Shown: positions 25,900 through 34,446, counted from the first letter of the stretch. The stretch: 64,000 nucleotides of DNA from Viridilinea sp964592425 (GCA_964592425.1 CAZQCG010000012.1:1-64000); one strand, 5' to 3'. Translations and numbers: made by a program. The notes: a model not told the origin generated them from the letters alone.

Positions 25900-26382
25900 A
25901 TGTCGCGCATTATCTCAACATCGCGCTACCTTGCCTATGTGCCGGTCATCTGTATCTTCATCGCCGCAACCGCCCTGCTCATCTTCGGTGCCATCGGAAC
26001 CTTCCAGATGTTATTCGAGGTCTTCGGTGCCGGTCAGTTCGACAACAAGATAGCCAAAACCCTGCTGCTCGATAGCATTGAACTTGTCGATCTATTCCTG
26101 CTCGGCACCGTACTCTATGTCATCGCAATCGGGCTCTACGAACTCTTCATCGACGATTCGCTGGAATTGCCGCAGTGGCTTGAGATCCACGACCTTGACG
26201 ATCTGAAGGACAAACTGATCGGCGTGGTGATTGTGGTGCTCGGCGTGCTCTTCCTGGGCCAGGTAATCTCCTGGGATGGCCAGCGTAACTTGCTTAACCC
26301 CGGCGGCGCGATCGCCCTGGTCATTCTGGCCCTGGCCTACTTCCTTGGCCACAAGAATACCGGTGGGGAGAAGCATGCCTGA
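25900..26382 (+). CDS. YqhA family (UPF0114) membrane protein
   Basis: A 160-residue protein with four predicted transmembrane helices (about 10-32, 52-80, 104-124 and 133-150). The segment DSIELVDLFLLGTVLYVIAIGLYELFID is the family signature. YqhA proteins are inner-membrane proteins of unknown function. A near-consensus promoter lies just upstream, and the Ca2+/H+ antiporter begins 24 bp downstream, so they are likely co-transcribed. A link to ion homeostasis would be reasonable but is not shown. Confidence 0.8.
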   Translation: MSRIISTSRYLAYVPVICIFIAATALLIFGAIGTFQMLFEVFGAGQFDNKIAKTLLLDSIELVDLFLLGTVLYVIAIGLYELFIDDSLELPQWLEIHDLDDLKDKLIGVVIVVLGVLFLGQVISWDGQRNLLNPGGAIALVILALAYFLGHKNTGGEKHA

Positions 26383-26406
26383 GATCCGGGCAAGATTATT
26401 GCGAGG

Positions 26407-27576
26407 ATGCGCATGAAGTGGCTACGCTACATGGTGCTGTTCGTGCCAGTGGCCTTCGTACTAGAGTTCGTTCCGGGCCTGCGTAACGACCTCGTGCTCT
26501 TCGTGGTCTGCTGCCTTGGGCTCATTCCCCTGGCTGGCTTCCTCGGTGAGGCAACCGAAGAACTCTCTATTCACACCGGCCCGAAGGTGGGCGGCCTGCT
26601 CAATGCGACCCTCGGTAACGCCGCCGAGCTGATCATCGCCATTGTGGCCCTCTCGCAAGGCAAGCTCGAGCTGGTCAAAGCCTCAATCACCGGCTCGATC
26701 CTGGGCAACCTGCTGCTGATCCTCGGTCTCTCCTTGTTGCTCGGTGGCCTGCGCCACGGCATCCAGCGCTATGATCGCCAGGCGGCGGGCGTGGCGGCCT
26801 CGATGATGACCCTGGCGGTGATCGGCCTGGTCATCCCAACCCTCTTCGAGATTGTGCGCGAAGTGCAGTTCGGTGAGGTTGATCTGCTCAGTACGACGGT
26901 GGTTGACCCGGCGCTCAATGCGCTTAGCCTGGGGGTTGCCGGGGTACTGATTTTGCTCTATGTCCTGAGCCTGGTCTTTACTTTTCGCCAGCCCGATCGC
27001 GGTGTCGGTGGGCATACCGGGGTAGACGACCATACCAATGGTGAAACGGCCCACCACACTGCTCGCTGGAGCGTGCCGGTGGCGGTGGGTGTGCTGGCGA
27101 CCAGCACGCTGGGGATCGTCTTTCTCAGCGAGTTTCTGGTCGGTGCCGTCGAGCCTTTCGCCGAAGCCCTGGGCCTGAGCGAGTTCTTCATTGGGATCAT
27201 CATCATCCCGCTGGTCGGCAATGTGGCCGAGCATATCGTGGCCGTGCAGATGGCCCTGAAGAATAAGATGGATCTGGCCATGACCATCGCCATGGGCTCG
27301 TCAATGCAGGTCGCCCTGCTGGTGGCCCCACTGCTGGTCTTTGTCAGCCTGCTCTTCGGCCCTGAGTTGACCCTCTTCTTCAGCGCACTTGAAGTCGCCT
27401 CGTTGACCCTGGCCGTCTTGCTAGCAACGATCATCTCGGTTGACGGCGAGAGCAACTGGCTGGAAGGGGCTCAGTTGCTGGCGGTCTATGTCATCACCGC
27501 CATGGGCTTCTTCTACATCATCTCTGGCACGGCCGAAGGTGAAGCCTCACGCCTGCTGAACTGGCTGACGATGTGA
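26407..27576 (+). CDS. cax: Calcium/proton antiporter (CAX)
   Basis: A 389-residue protein of the CaCA superfamily with about eleven transmembrane helices in two homologous halves. The alpha-1 repeat shows GGLLNATLGNAAELIIAIVAL and the alpha-2 repeat IIIPLVGNVAEHIVAVQMA with the ion-binding acidic residues (Glu69, Glu239 region). The cytosolic linker near residues 198-222 is rich in His and Asp. CAX proteins expel or sequester Ca2+ in exchange for protons. The gene ends just before a hairpin whose poly-T tract is on the other strand. Confidence 0.92.
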   Translation: MRMKWLRYMVLFVPVAFVLEFVPGLRNDLVLFVVCCLGLIPLAGFLGEATEELSIHTGPKVGGLLNATLGNAAELIIAIVALSQGKLELVKASITGSILGNLLLILGLSLLLGGLRHGIQRYDRQAAGVAASMMTLAVIGLVIPTLFEIVREVQFGEVDLLSTTVVDPALNALSLGVAGVLILLYVLSLVFTFRQPDRGVGGHTGVDDHTNGETAHHTARWSVPVAVGVLATSTLGIVFLSEFLVGAVEPFAEALGLSEFFIGIIIIPLVGNVAEHIVAVQMALKNKMDLAMTIAMGSSMQVALLVAPLLVFVSLLFGPELTLFFSALEVASLTLAVLLATIISVDGESNWLEGAQLLAVYVITAMGFFYIISGTAEGEASRLLNWLTM

Positions 27577-27578
27577 TG

Positions 27579-27608
27579 AAAAAAAGGCGCAGCCTGTGTG
27601 GCTGCGCC
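27579..27608 (-). terminator. Intrinsic terminator for the arsR/cbi operon
   Basis: On the minus strand GGCGCAGCC and GGCTGCGCC form a perfect 9-bp stem with a 5-nt loop, followed by seven T residues. It terminates transcription from the cbiMQO-arsR operon; on the plus strand it lacks a T tract. Confidence 0.85.
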
Positions 27609-27609
27609 G

Positions 27610-27731
27610 CTAGTACTCCGTCCGAGTAATACTGATGGGTTGACGGCGTTGGGGCGCAGCAGCGGCCAGCGCTGCTGCGCCCTTACCGGATGCGTAGCCT
27701 ACTCGTCATGTTTGCTCGGACGGTGTACTAG
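27610..27731. repeat. 122-bp nested palindromic element
   Basis: The ends CTAGTACTCCGTCCGAGTAA and its near inverse (18 of 20 positions) enclose an inner perfect 13-bp stem, GGGCGCAGCAGCG with CGCTGCTGCGCCC around 5 nt. The element fills the space between the cax and arsR genes and supplies the arsR stop codon at its right end. It looks like a small non-coding mobile element. Confidence 0.7.
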
Positions 27732-28120
27732 CCCTCTGGATGATCCGGCAGGCCGTAGACCACATGGGCCAGATGGTGCAGCACTTCGCAAAAGAGCGCA
27801 CTGACATGGGCGTCGTCCACCGAGTAGTAGATGGTGGTGCCAGCGCGGCGGTAGCGCACGATGCGCAGGTCGCGCAAGGTTTTGAGCTGGTGCGAGGTGG
27901 CCGAGGGCGAGATGCCAGCAAGCGTGGCCAGGGCACCTACACTACACTCGCCTTTAGTCAAGGCATAGATGATCCGCACCCGCGTCGGGTCAGCCAGGGC
28001 CTGGAAGGTCTGGGCTACCTGCTGGGCAATCTCAGGCGAGAGTTGCGGCGCAGCAAGGAAGGCCGCCACCGCATGATCGGCGTCGCGAGCCTGCATGCCA
28101 TCTGGTAATGAGCGGGTCAT
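27728..28120 (-). CDS. ArsR/SmtB-family metal-sensing repressor
   Basis: A 130-residue winged-helix repressor with the DNA-recognition region ISPSATSHQLKTLRDLRIVRYRR (about 69-91). The last helix holds DAHVSALFCEVLHHLAH, an exact D-x-H-x10-H-x2-H pattern, which is the alpha-5 metal site of SmtB, CzrA and NmtR sensors of Zn, Co or Ni. There is no alpha-3 ELCVCDL-type cysteine box. It is the last gene of a cobalt/nickel uptake operon, which favours Ni or Co sensing. The stop codon lies in the adjacent repeat element. Confidence 0.88.
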   Translation of the reverse strand: MTRSLPDGMQARDADHAVAAFLAAPQLSPEIAQQVAQTFQALADPTRVRIIYALTKGECSVGALATLAGISPSATSHQLKTLRDLRIVRYRRAGTTIYYSVDDAHVSALFCEVLHHLAHVVYGLPDHPEG

Positions 28121-28141
28121 AGCCTTCGATTATACCATCGC

Positions 28142-28846
28142 CTATGGTTGTTCAAGCCTGAAACGGGCGAGCAGATCGGCGTCGGCGAGGATCTGTGCGC
28201 TGGGGCCGTCATAGGCCAGCGCGCCGTCCTCAAGCACAATGGTGCGTGGCAATACCTCGGCCATCAGGCGCATGTCGTGGGTCGCAACGATCAGGGCCTG
28301 GGGGAGGCGATGCAGCAACTCGATCAGCCCGCGGCGAGCGCGTGGATCGAGCCCGGCTGAGGGCTCGTCAAGAGCCAGAATGGCCGGATCCATCGCCAGG
28401 ACGGTGGCGATGGCAATCCGTTTGCGCTGGCCCAGACTGAGATGGTGCGGCATGCGGCCCTCGAAACCGCTCATCCCGACCCCGGCCAGGGCCGTGCGTA
28501 CACGCGCCCGCACCTCACCCTCAGGCAGACCCATATGCAGCGGCCCGAAGGCCACATCATCGAAGACAGTCGGTGAAAAGAGCTGGTCGTCAGGATCCTG
28601 GAAGACCATACCGACCCTGGCGCGTATCCGGCGCAGGCTGGCTGGCGTGACGGGCGTTCCTTCGACCAGCACCGTCCCATGCTGCGCCCGTAACACGCCG
28701 TTCAGATGCAGCAGGAGGGTACTCTTGCCAGCCCCGTTCATACCCATCAGGGCGACCTTCTCGCCTGCCGTAATCCGCAGGTTGATGGCATGCAGGGCGG
28801 GTGTACCATCGGGGTAGGCGTAAGCGACGTCGCGCAACTCGATCAT
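28142..28846 (-). CDS. cbiO: Cobalt/nickel ECF transporter ATPase
   Basis: A 234-residue ABC ATPase with Walker A GMNGAGKST (near residue 36), Q-loop FQDPDDQLF, signature LSLGQRKR and Walker B AILALDEPSAGLDPR, followed by the H-loop THD. FQDPDDQLF is characteristic of ECF-type ATPases. It energises uptake by the CbiMQ complex. ATG 28846 starts the family-typical MIELRDVAYAYPDG; an in-frame GTG at 28858 is possible. Only 14 bp separate it from cbiQ. Confidence 0.92.
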   Translation of the reverse strand: MIELRDVAYAYPDGTPALHAINLRITAGEKVALMGMNGAGKSTLLLHLNGVLRAQHGTVLVEGTPVTPASLRRIRARVGMVFQDPDDQLFSPTVFDDVAFGPLHMGLPEGEVRARVRTALAGVGMSGFEGRMPHHLSLGQRKRIAIATVLAMDPAILALDEPSAGLDPRARRGLIELLHRLPQALIVATHDMRLMAEVLPRTIVLEDGALAYDGPSAQILADADLLARFRLEQP

Positions 28847-28860
28847 AGAGCATACCACGT

Positions 28861-29661
28861 CTAACTGAGCAAGGCCAGCAGCACAATTGCAGCGAAGAGG
28901 CCGGCACCAATCAACAGCAGGCCTTGCTCAGTTGCTGAGAGGGGCCTGCCGCCAAGGGTACGCATTTCACCATGATAGCCACGCGCAAGCATCGCCACAT
29001 AGATGCGCTCGCTGCGCTCGTAGGCGCGCAGAAAGAGCGTGCCGACCATCTGCCCGACCACGCTGGCACGCCAGATCAGGCTGCCACCGGCGCGCCGCCC
29101 GGGTTGCTCGGCGGCGCGGCAGGCGCGCGCCCGCAGCATCCGCTGGGCCTCTTCAACCGTCACGAAGAGATAACGGTAAGCGAAGCCGAGCACGCCAACG
29201 ACAACGGACGGCAGACGTAGGGCGCGCAGGGCGTAGAGCAGGTCGCTAAAATGGGTGGTCGCCGTCAGCAACAGAGCTGCCTGAACGGAGAGCCAGGCTT
29301 TGAGCAGAACGCTGAGGAAGGCGATCAGCCCGTCATCAGTGGCGGTGAGCTGCAACGGCCCAAGGTGCAGGACGAAGAGGGGTGTGCCGGGGCGGGTAAA
29401 GAGCAGGGTAAGCGCAGCCAGGGCAAAGGGCAGCGCCACCAGAGCACGGGCCAGGATAGTGCCAAGGCCCACGTTTGCCCGCAGCACCGCCCACCAGATC
29501 AGCAAGCCACAGGCGAGCAGCGCAAACCAGGAGCCCGGCGGCAGCAGGCTCAAGCTCAACACGCAAACCAGGGTGAGCAGCAGTTTGACCCGTGCATCAA
29601 GCCCATGCACCGGGCTCTGGCGGTCGATATAACGGTCAAGTTGATTGTACGGAAGGGCCAT
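28861..29661 (-). CDS. cbiQ: Cobalt/nickel ECF transporter T component
   Basis: A 266-residue membrane protein with about six helices. It carries the two short Ala-Arg-Gly type coupling motifs of ECF T components: RMLRARACR near residue 176 and AMLARGYHGE near 227, which dock onto the ATPases. The N-terminus (NQLDRYIDRQSPVHGLDARVKLL) is standard for CbiQ. Its start overlaps the cbiM stop by one base (TGATG). With CbiM and CbiO it forms the transporter for Co2+ or Ni2+. Confidence 0.92.
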   Translation of the reverse strand: MALPYNQLDRYIDRQSPVHGLDARVKLLLTLVCVLSLSLLPPGSWFALLACGLLIWWAVLRANVGLGTILARALVALPFALAALTLLFTRPGTPLFVLHLGPLQLTATDDGLIAFLSVLLKAWLSVQAALLLTATTHFSDLLYALRALRLPSVVVGVLGFAYRYLFVTVEEAQRMLRARACRAAEQPGRRAGGSLIWRASVVGQMVGTLFLRAYERSERIYVAMLARGYHGEMRTLGGRPLSATEQGLLLIGAGLFAAIVLLALLS

Positions 29662-30698
29662 CAGTCTGCCTGAGAGCCTGAGCCCCGCCGTGTGGCAGGA
29701 TCATCGGCGGATGCATTGCGCCCACGCAGCAGCAATGAGATGCCATAGGCAATGGCGAAGACGATCAGCAGGCCGACGATGCCGGCGATGATGGTTGAGA
29801 GTGGGCCAGTGAGACCAGGCAGGGTATAGTCGGGCAGCAGGCTAAAGCTGGGGTTCTGAGCCAGGCTGAGAAAGCCCTGGTCTTCAGCGACACGCTCAAG
29901 TCCGTCGGGGTCGCTTGAGGCGAGTGGCGCAAGTAAGGCTGCCCCCACTGCAATGCCCAGCCCGACGACAGTGGCCACGACCAGGGTGCCTTTAGCAGCA
30001 GCACTCTGCCCGGCTGTACGGCTCAGGCCGCCAGGCATGGTCAGCACCAGGTCGGGGCGAGTGGCGGCGACAAAGGCAAGCGCGGCGGCAGTGATCAAGC
30101 CCTCACCAATGCCGATAAAGCTATGCACAAAGAGCATCGCCGGAAAGACGACCCCGGCCGCGAGCCCCGAAAGCACCAGTTGCAGCGACGTCAGGGCCGC
30201 CGCCACCAGCACCGAGAGCCAGCCGCTGACGAAGCCGCCCACGATCAGCCCGACGGGACGGTTGCCGAACCTACGCAGGATGGGCATGCCGACCAGGTAG
30301 CCGATCGTCGCCGTGGCCACGCCCATATTGAAGATATTGGCCCCCAGGGCCAGCAGACCGCCGTCCTGGAAGAGCAGAGCCTGCAACGTAATGACACAGG
30401 CCATCACCAGGATAGCAGCCCATGGCCCGAGCAGCAGGGCCGCCAGGGCCCCCCCAAGCAGGTGACCGGACGTCCCTCCCAGCACCGGGAAGTTGAGCAT
30501 CTGGGCAGCAAAAATAAAAGCCGCCATCACCCCCATCAGCGGCACCTGGCGCTCCTCCAGCAGGCCAATCCGCCGCACCGCCACGGCGATGGCCGCAATG
30601 CTCAGGCCCCACCAGAGCAGGGCCACAGGGGCCGCGAGAAAGCCGTCGGGGATGTGCATGCCCAACAACAGTGAGCGTACAATCCGGTCGAAGATCAT
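29661..30698 (-). CDS. cbiM: CbiM substrate-binding component with CbiN-like C-terminus
   Basis: The protein contains MHIPDGFLAAP, the family start in which the Met-His amino end binds Co2+ or Ni2+. After about seven helices it carries an extra loop and a C-terminal helix (about residues 215-330 of the listed chain), a CbiN-like arrangement in one polypeptide. AAAGGAA precedes ATG 30698, so translation probably begins 13 residues before the MHIPDG; such leader segments are removed in some CbiM proteins. An ATG at 30746 lacks a Shine-Dalgarno. Confidence 0.88.
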   Translation of the reverse strand: MIFDRIVRSLLLGMHIPDGFLAAPVALLWWGLSIAAIAVAVRRIGLLEERQVPLMGVMAAFIFAAQMLNFPVLGGTSGHLLGGALAALLLGPWAAILVMACVITLQALLFQDGGLLALGANIFNMGVATATIGYLVGMPILRRFGNRPVGLIVGGFVSGWLSVLVAAALTSLQLVLSGLAAGVVFPAMLFVHSFIGIGEGLITAAALAFVAATRPDLVLTMPGGLSRTAGQSAAAKGTLVVATVVGLGIAVGAALLAPLASSDPDGLERVAEDQGFLSLAQNPSFSLLPDYTLPGLTGPLSTIIAGIVGLLIVFAIAYGISLLLRGRNASADDPATRRGSGSQAD

Positions 30699-30785
30699 GG
30701 CCTGCGTTCCTTTCTGCGAGATACTACGCGCTCCATTATAGGCCATGACGGCTCAGTATGCCAAAAAAATACCCTTAGGATTATC

Positions 30786-30835
30786 TGCATATATGCATGT
30801 ATTCACAGATATATCGGGTATTACCACCCGGTGGT
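30786..30835. promoter_or_regulatory. Palindromes between cbiM and yigZ, metal-operator candidates
   Basis: TGCATATATGCA (30786-30797) is a perfect 12-bp palindrome and ACCACCCGGTGGT (30823-30835) an inverted repeat about one base. They lie upstream of cbiM in the AT-rich divergent spacer. Either could bind the ArsR-type sensor; the assignment is a guess from position. Confidence 0.35.
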
Positions 30836-30869
30836 TTTCTGCACCAGGAGGGTGGCTGGATCGAGCAGG

Positions 30870-30878
30870 TGCTATAAT
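30870..30878 (+). promoter_or_regulatory. Extended -10 promoter; yigZ probably leaderless
   Basis: TGCTATAAT is a perfect extended -10 element. The yigZ ATG begins only 8 bp after it, at about the expected transcription start, and no Shine-Dalgarno fits between. This implies a leaderless message. Confidence 0.6.
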
Positions 30879-30886
30879 CATCCCTG

Positions 30887-31531
30887 ATGGAGCCACGTTA
30901 TCCCATTCCTGCCGGGCGGGCCTCGACGACGATCGGCGTGCTGAACTCGCGTTTTATCGCCACGGCGGATCATACGCCGACGGTAGAGGCGGCACGAGCA
31001 TTGATCGCTGAGCTGCGTGCAGCCATGCCCGAAGCCACCCATCACTGTTTTGCCTACCTGGTTGGCTATGGAGCCAGCGTAACCGCTGGTATGAGTGACG
31101 ATGGCGAGCCGGCAGGTACGGCCGGACGCCCGATGCTGGCGGTACTGCGCGGGGCCGACCTTGGTGATGTGACGGTGGTGGTGACGCGTTATTTTGGCGG
31201 TAGGCTGCTTGGTACCGGTGGCCTGGTGCGCGCCTACGGCGACGCTGTCAAGGCGGTGCTGGCAGTGCTCCCACGCAGCGAACGGGTAGACTTGCGCGCC
31301 TATCTTGTGCGTGTGAATTACAGTACCTATGCCGCCGCCCGGCGGGTGCTTGAAACGGGCGGGGCGCTGATCGACGACGAAGCCTTTACTGAACAGGTTG
31401 CCCTGCACATCCGTCTGCCCGCCGACCGCTACGCTGCTACCATTACCGCCCTGGCCGAAGCAACGTCAGGGCAAGCTGAGATCGTTGAGGAGGTCAGGTG
31501 TGACAATCCAGGAGTTGACCGAGCTGATTAA
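30887..31531 (+). CDS. yigZ: YigZ/IMPACT family protein
   Basis: A 214-residue protein with the IMPACT N-terminal domain (residues about 15-125), including the conserved SDDGEPAGTAGRPML and the TRYFGGRLLGTGGLVRAYG motif, and a C-terminal ferredoxin-like DUF1949 domain. Bacterial YigZ proteins are linked to translation and ribosome function, but the reaction is not established. An extended -10 element just before the ATG suggests a leaderless message. It overlaps the next gene by 32 bp. Confidence 0.92.
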   Translation: MEPRYPIPAGRASTTIGVLNSRFIATADHTPTVEAARALIAELRAAMPEATHHCFAYLVGYGASVTAGMSDDGEPAGTAGRPMLAVLRGADLGDVTVVVTRYFGGRLLGTGGLVRAYGDAVKAVLAVLPRSERVDLRAYLVRVNYSTYAAARRVLETGGALIDDEAFTEQVALHIRLPADRYAATITALAEATSGQAEIVEEVRCDNPGVDRAD

Positions 31532-31802
31532 TCGCTTTGTGACTGACAAAGGCTGGTATGCCGCCGACTCGCGTTTTCCCCAGACGCCGCGCAATATTGC
31601 CGTCTCGGTAGCAGTAGAGGCCGCCGAGTTGCTTGAGCACTTCCAGTTTAACGAAGAGCCGACGGATCGGGCAGCGGTGGCGGGTGAGTTGGCCGATGTG
31701 GCGAACTATCTCTTTCAGCTGGCTTACCTGCTCGAGATTGACCTGGAAGCGGCCATCCACACCAAACTCGCCGTCAACTATGGGCGGAGCTGGGAAGCGT
31801 AG
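31500..31802 (+). CDS. MazG-like nucleotide pyrophosphohydrolase
   Basis: A 100-residue all-helical protein with the EAAELLEHFQ motif near residue 39 and ELADVANYLFQL near residue 62, the ExxE and ExxD metal-binding pairs of the MazG/RS21-C6 (dCTPase) family. These enzymes hydrolyse nucleoside triphosphates to the monophosphate and pyrophosphate, cleansing odd nucleotides. GTG 31500 after GGAGG is the best start; the upstream codons are shadow of yigZ. It overlaps yigZ by 32 bp in another frame and is co-expressed. Confidence 0.85.
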   Translation: MTIQELTELINRFVTDKGWYAADSRFPQTPRNIAVSVAVEAAELLEHFQFNEEPTDRAAVAGELADVANYLFQLAYLLEIDLEAAIHTKLAVNYGRSWEA

Positions 31803-31826
31803 CACCAGGCAGGCGTAGTGAGCCCC

Positions 31827-32441
31827 CTATATACGGCTGACCCGGCGTTCGGCAGCGCGCAACAGGGCATTGGCCGTGATCGCTAGCGCGGCTACGGCGA
31901 GGGTGCCAGCGACGATCTTCTCGCGGTTGCTGCTGCGTACCCCGTCGAAAAGCAGGGTACCCAATCCGCCTGCGTTGACAAAGGCGGCCACGGTGGCAAT
32001 CGCAATCGTCGAGAGGGTGGCAATGCGCAGCCCGGCCAACATGAGTGGTAAAGCCAGCGGCAGTTCGACCTGCACCAGGCGCTGCCAACTGTTCATGCCC
32101 ATGCCCTGTGCAGCCTCGATCACTGCTGGCTCAATGCTGGTTAGCCCGAGCACAACGTTACGCACCAGCACCACCTGGGCGTAGATCACCAGGGTGACAA
32201 TCGCTGGCGCGGCACCGAGGCGCAAAAAGGGGAGCAGCAGCACAAGCAGTGAGAGGCTGGGGATGGTGTAGAGCACACCAAGCACGCCAAGTACCGGCCC
32301 ACGCAGCCAGGCGATACGCGCCAGCAGCACACCCGTCGGGAGGGCAATCAGCACCGCGATCACCAGGGCTGAGCCGCTTAGCCAGAGGTGCTGCAGCATC
32401 AGTGCGCCGACGCTGGGGAGGTTCTGGATGAGGTAGATCAT
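31827..32441 (-). CDS. Glycine betaine/choline-type ABC permease
   Basis: A 204-residue permease with five to six helices and the inner-membrane coupling loop EAAQGMGMNSWQRLVQVELPLALPLMLAG (the EAA motif). It is the second permease of the OpuC-like operon 34447-35097, 33438-34418, 32476-33438, 31827-32441. OpuC/OpuB-type systems import osmoprotectants such as glycine betaine, carnitine or choline. It begins 35 bp after the ATPase gene and is the last gene of the operon. Confidence 0.85.
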   Translation of the reverse strand: MIYLIQNLPSVGALMLQHLWLSGSALVIAVLIALPTGVLLARIAWLRGPVLGVLGVLYTIPSLSLLVLLLPFLRLGAAPAIVTLVIYAQVVLVRNVVLGLTSIEPAVIEAAQGMGMNSWQRLVQVELPLALPLMLAGLRIATLSTIAIATVAAFVNAGGLGTLLFDGVRSSNREKIVAGTLAVAALAITANALLRAAERRVSRI

Positions 32442-32475
32442 GGCAGTGTGGCGATGGGAAACATGGGAGCGATGG

Positions 32476-33438
32476 CTAAGGATGCAGCATCCGGCGTAGA
32501 TCGGCCAGGCTCAGCTGACCCACTTCGCGCCCATCCTGCCAGACGGCCAGGCTCTCGGTGTGGCTGGCCAGCAGGGCGACCAGGGCCGTGCGCAGATCAT
32601 CGCTGGGGCTGAGAGGCGCGCTAGGGTTCGTTGCAGGTGGCGTAGGGATAGCGGTGGCCCGTTGGGCCAGAGCGTCGGCCACACTGATCAGGCTGAGCTG
32701 GCGCAGCAGATCCTCAGCGCCGACAAGTTGTTCGACAAAGGTGTCGTTGGGACGGGTGAGCAGGGCCAGGGGTGGGTCGATCTGCACAATCTTCCCGGCG
32801 CGCATAACAATGATCCGGTCGGCCAGACGCAGGGCCTCTTCAACATCGTGGGTGACGAAGAGGATGCTCTTGTGGAGTTTGCGCTGGATAGTCAGCAGTT
32901 CGTCCTGCAGACGGGCACGGGTCAATGCATCGAGAGCCCCGAAGGGCTCGTCCATCAGCATAATCGCCGGGTCGGCCGCGAGGGCGCGGGCTAGGCCGAC
33001 CCGTTGCTGCTCGCCGCCCGAGAGCTGACGCGGGTAGCGCGTGCGGTAGGCCAGGGGCAAGCCAACCAGCGCGAGCAGTTCGTCGATGCGCGCCTCGATC
33101 TGCGGGCGTGGCCAGCCCAGCAGCTTCGGCACGACGGCAATGTTCTGCTCGATGCGCATATGCGGAAAGAGCCCCGTCTGCTGAATAGCATAGCCAATGC
33201 CTCGCCGCAACTCGGTGGCGGGGATGGCCCGTGCATCACGCCCATCGATCAGCAGCCGCCCGCTGGTCGGCTCATAGAGCCGATTGATCAGCTTGAGCAG
33301 GGTAGTCTTGCCACAGCCCGAGGGCCCGAGCAGCACGATCAGCTCACCACGTTCAACCGTGAAGCTGACCCCATCGACCGCTGGGCGCGGTTCGGCGGGG
33401 AACTGGCGGGTCAGGCCCTCGGCGACGATCAGGCTCAT
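32476..33438 (-). CDS. Osmolyte ABC transporter ATPase
   Basis: A 320-residue ATPase of the ProV/OpuCA family: Walker A GPSGCGKTT near residue 38, Q-loop AIQQTGLFPHM (the UPO family AIQQ..LFPH segment), signature LSGGEQQR and Walker B IMLMDEPFGALD. The C-terminal 80 residues are degenerate relative to the CBS pair of OpuCA, so ionic-strength sensing by CBS domains is doubtful. It overlaps the binding-protein gene by one base. Confidence 0.9.
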   Translation of the reverse strand: MSLIVAEGLTRQFPAEPRPAVDGVSFTVERGELIVLLGPSGCGKTTLLKLINRLYEPTSGRLLIDGRDARAIPATELRRGIGYAIQQTGLFPHMRIEQNIAVVPKLLGWPRPQIEARIDELLALVGLPLAYRTRYPRQLSGGEQQRVGLARALAADPAIMLMDEPFGALDALTRARLQDELLTIQRKLHKSILFVTHDVEEALRLADRIIVMRAGKIVQIDPPLALLTRPNDTFVEQLVGAEDLLRQLSLISVADALAQRATAIPTPPATNPSAPLSPSDDLRTALVALLASHTESLAVWQDGREVGQLSLADLRRMLHP

Positions 33439-34418
33439 CAGGGAATCAGCCCCTGGCCCTGGAGGAACTCGCGGGCTACATCGGCCACCTCACGCTTGTC
33501 AGGGCCCTCGACGGCCCAGTTTAGACCCGACATGACCTCGTTGGTCAGGGTTGGAGCCATCCGGTTCAGTGCCTCGGCAATAGCCGGGTTGGCCGCCAGG
33601 GTATCCTGACGCACGACCGGGGCGATCTGGTAGATCGGGTAGGCGTTCTTGTCATCCTGGAGCAAAGCCAGGCCAAGGCCAGCGATCTGGCCATCGGTGC
33701 CAAAGGCCAGGACGACATCGATATCGCCACGGGTGAGGGCTTCGTAGCGCAGGGCCCCGGCATCAAGCTGCACGTAATTCTCGCCACCAAATTTAGGATC
33801 GAAGCCATACAACGCCAGTACCGCCTTATTATCCTCACGCTCAGGGAACTCGGGCGGGCCACCCAGGCGCAGGTTGGCCGAAAGCGGCACAAGATCAGAG
33901 AAGGTCGCCACCCCCAACTCATCAGCCTTGGCGCGGGTCATAGCGAAGGCATTGGTGTTATTGAAGGGCGAAGGCTCGAGCCAGGTGAGCTGGAACTGCT
34001 GCTCATAGCCAGCCCGCACAGCCTCAACAATGGCCTGGGCATCGGCAATTGGCTCGCCGCCAAGCACTTCAAGCAGGCCAGTCGAGGTGTACTCGGGGTA
34101 GAGGTCGATGTCACCAGCGACCATAGCGGCCTGGGCGATGGGGGTAGCGCCGAGGTTGAACTTCCGCTCAACCTGGAAGCCATTGTTTTCGAGCATCAGG
34201 GCGTACATTTCGGCCACCAGAATGGCCTCGGTGAAATTCTTCGAGCCGATCTTGATCGTCGCGCCAGTGGGGGCAGTGGTAGCCTCGGCGGCAGTGGTGG
34301 GAGCTTCAGAGGCCGTCGTTGGCTGGGCGGGGGTGGGCTGGGCTGCCGGGGTGCCGCAGGCCGCCAGCAGGGCCAGACTCAGCAGCAGCAGGGCCATCCG
34401 GGAGAGCGCGGTGGACAT
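33438..34418 (-). CDS. Osmolyte-binding lipoprotein
   Basis: The 326-residue product starts with a lipoprotein signal: a hydrophobic stretch then LLAAC at residues about 16-20, with Cys20 the lipidation site. The mature part has the OpuAC/ProX-like fold with KIGSKNFTEAILVAEMYA near the N-terminus. Aromatic residues suited to binding quaternary ammonium groups are present, but the exact ligand is not fixed. AAAGGAGG precedes ATG 34418; a longer frame to 34487 lacks such a signal. It is followed by its ATPase with one-base overlap. Confidence 0.9.
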   Translation of the reverse strand: MSTALSRMALLLLSLALLAACGTPAAQPTPAQPTTASEAPTTAAEATTAPTGATIKIGSKNFTEAILVAEMYALMLENNGFQVERKFNLGATPIAQAAMVAGDIDLYPEYTSTGLLEVLGGEPIADAQAIVEAVRAGYEQQFQLTWLEPSPFNNTNAFAMTRAKADELGVATFSDLVPLSANLRLGGPPEFPEREDNKAVLALYGFDPKFGGENYVQLDAGALRYEALTRGDIDVVLAFGTDGQIAGLGLALLQDDKNAYPIYQIAPVVRQDTLAANPAIAEALNRMAPTLTNEVMSGLNWAVEGPDKREVADVAREFLQGQGLIP

Positions 34419-34446
34419 AGAACCTCCTTTGCACAGGGGGCGCCGA

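Noticed and set aside
27579..27608. Hairpin after cax read as its terminator
   Set aside because: The T tract is on the minus strand, so it serves the arsR side; on the plus strand there is no T run.
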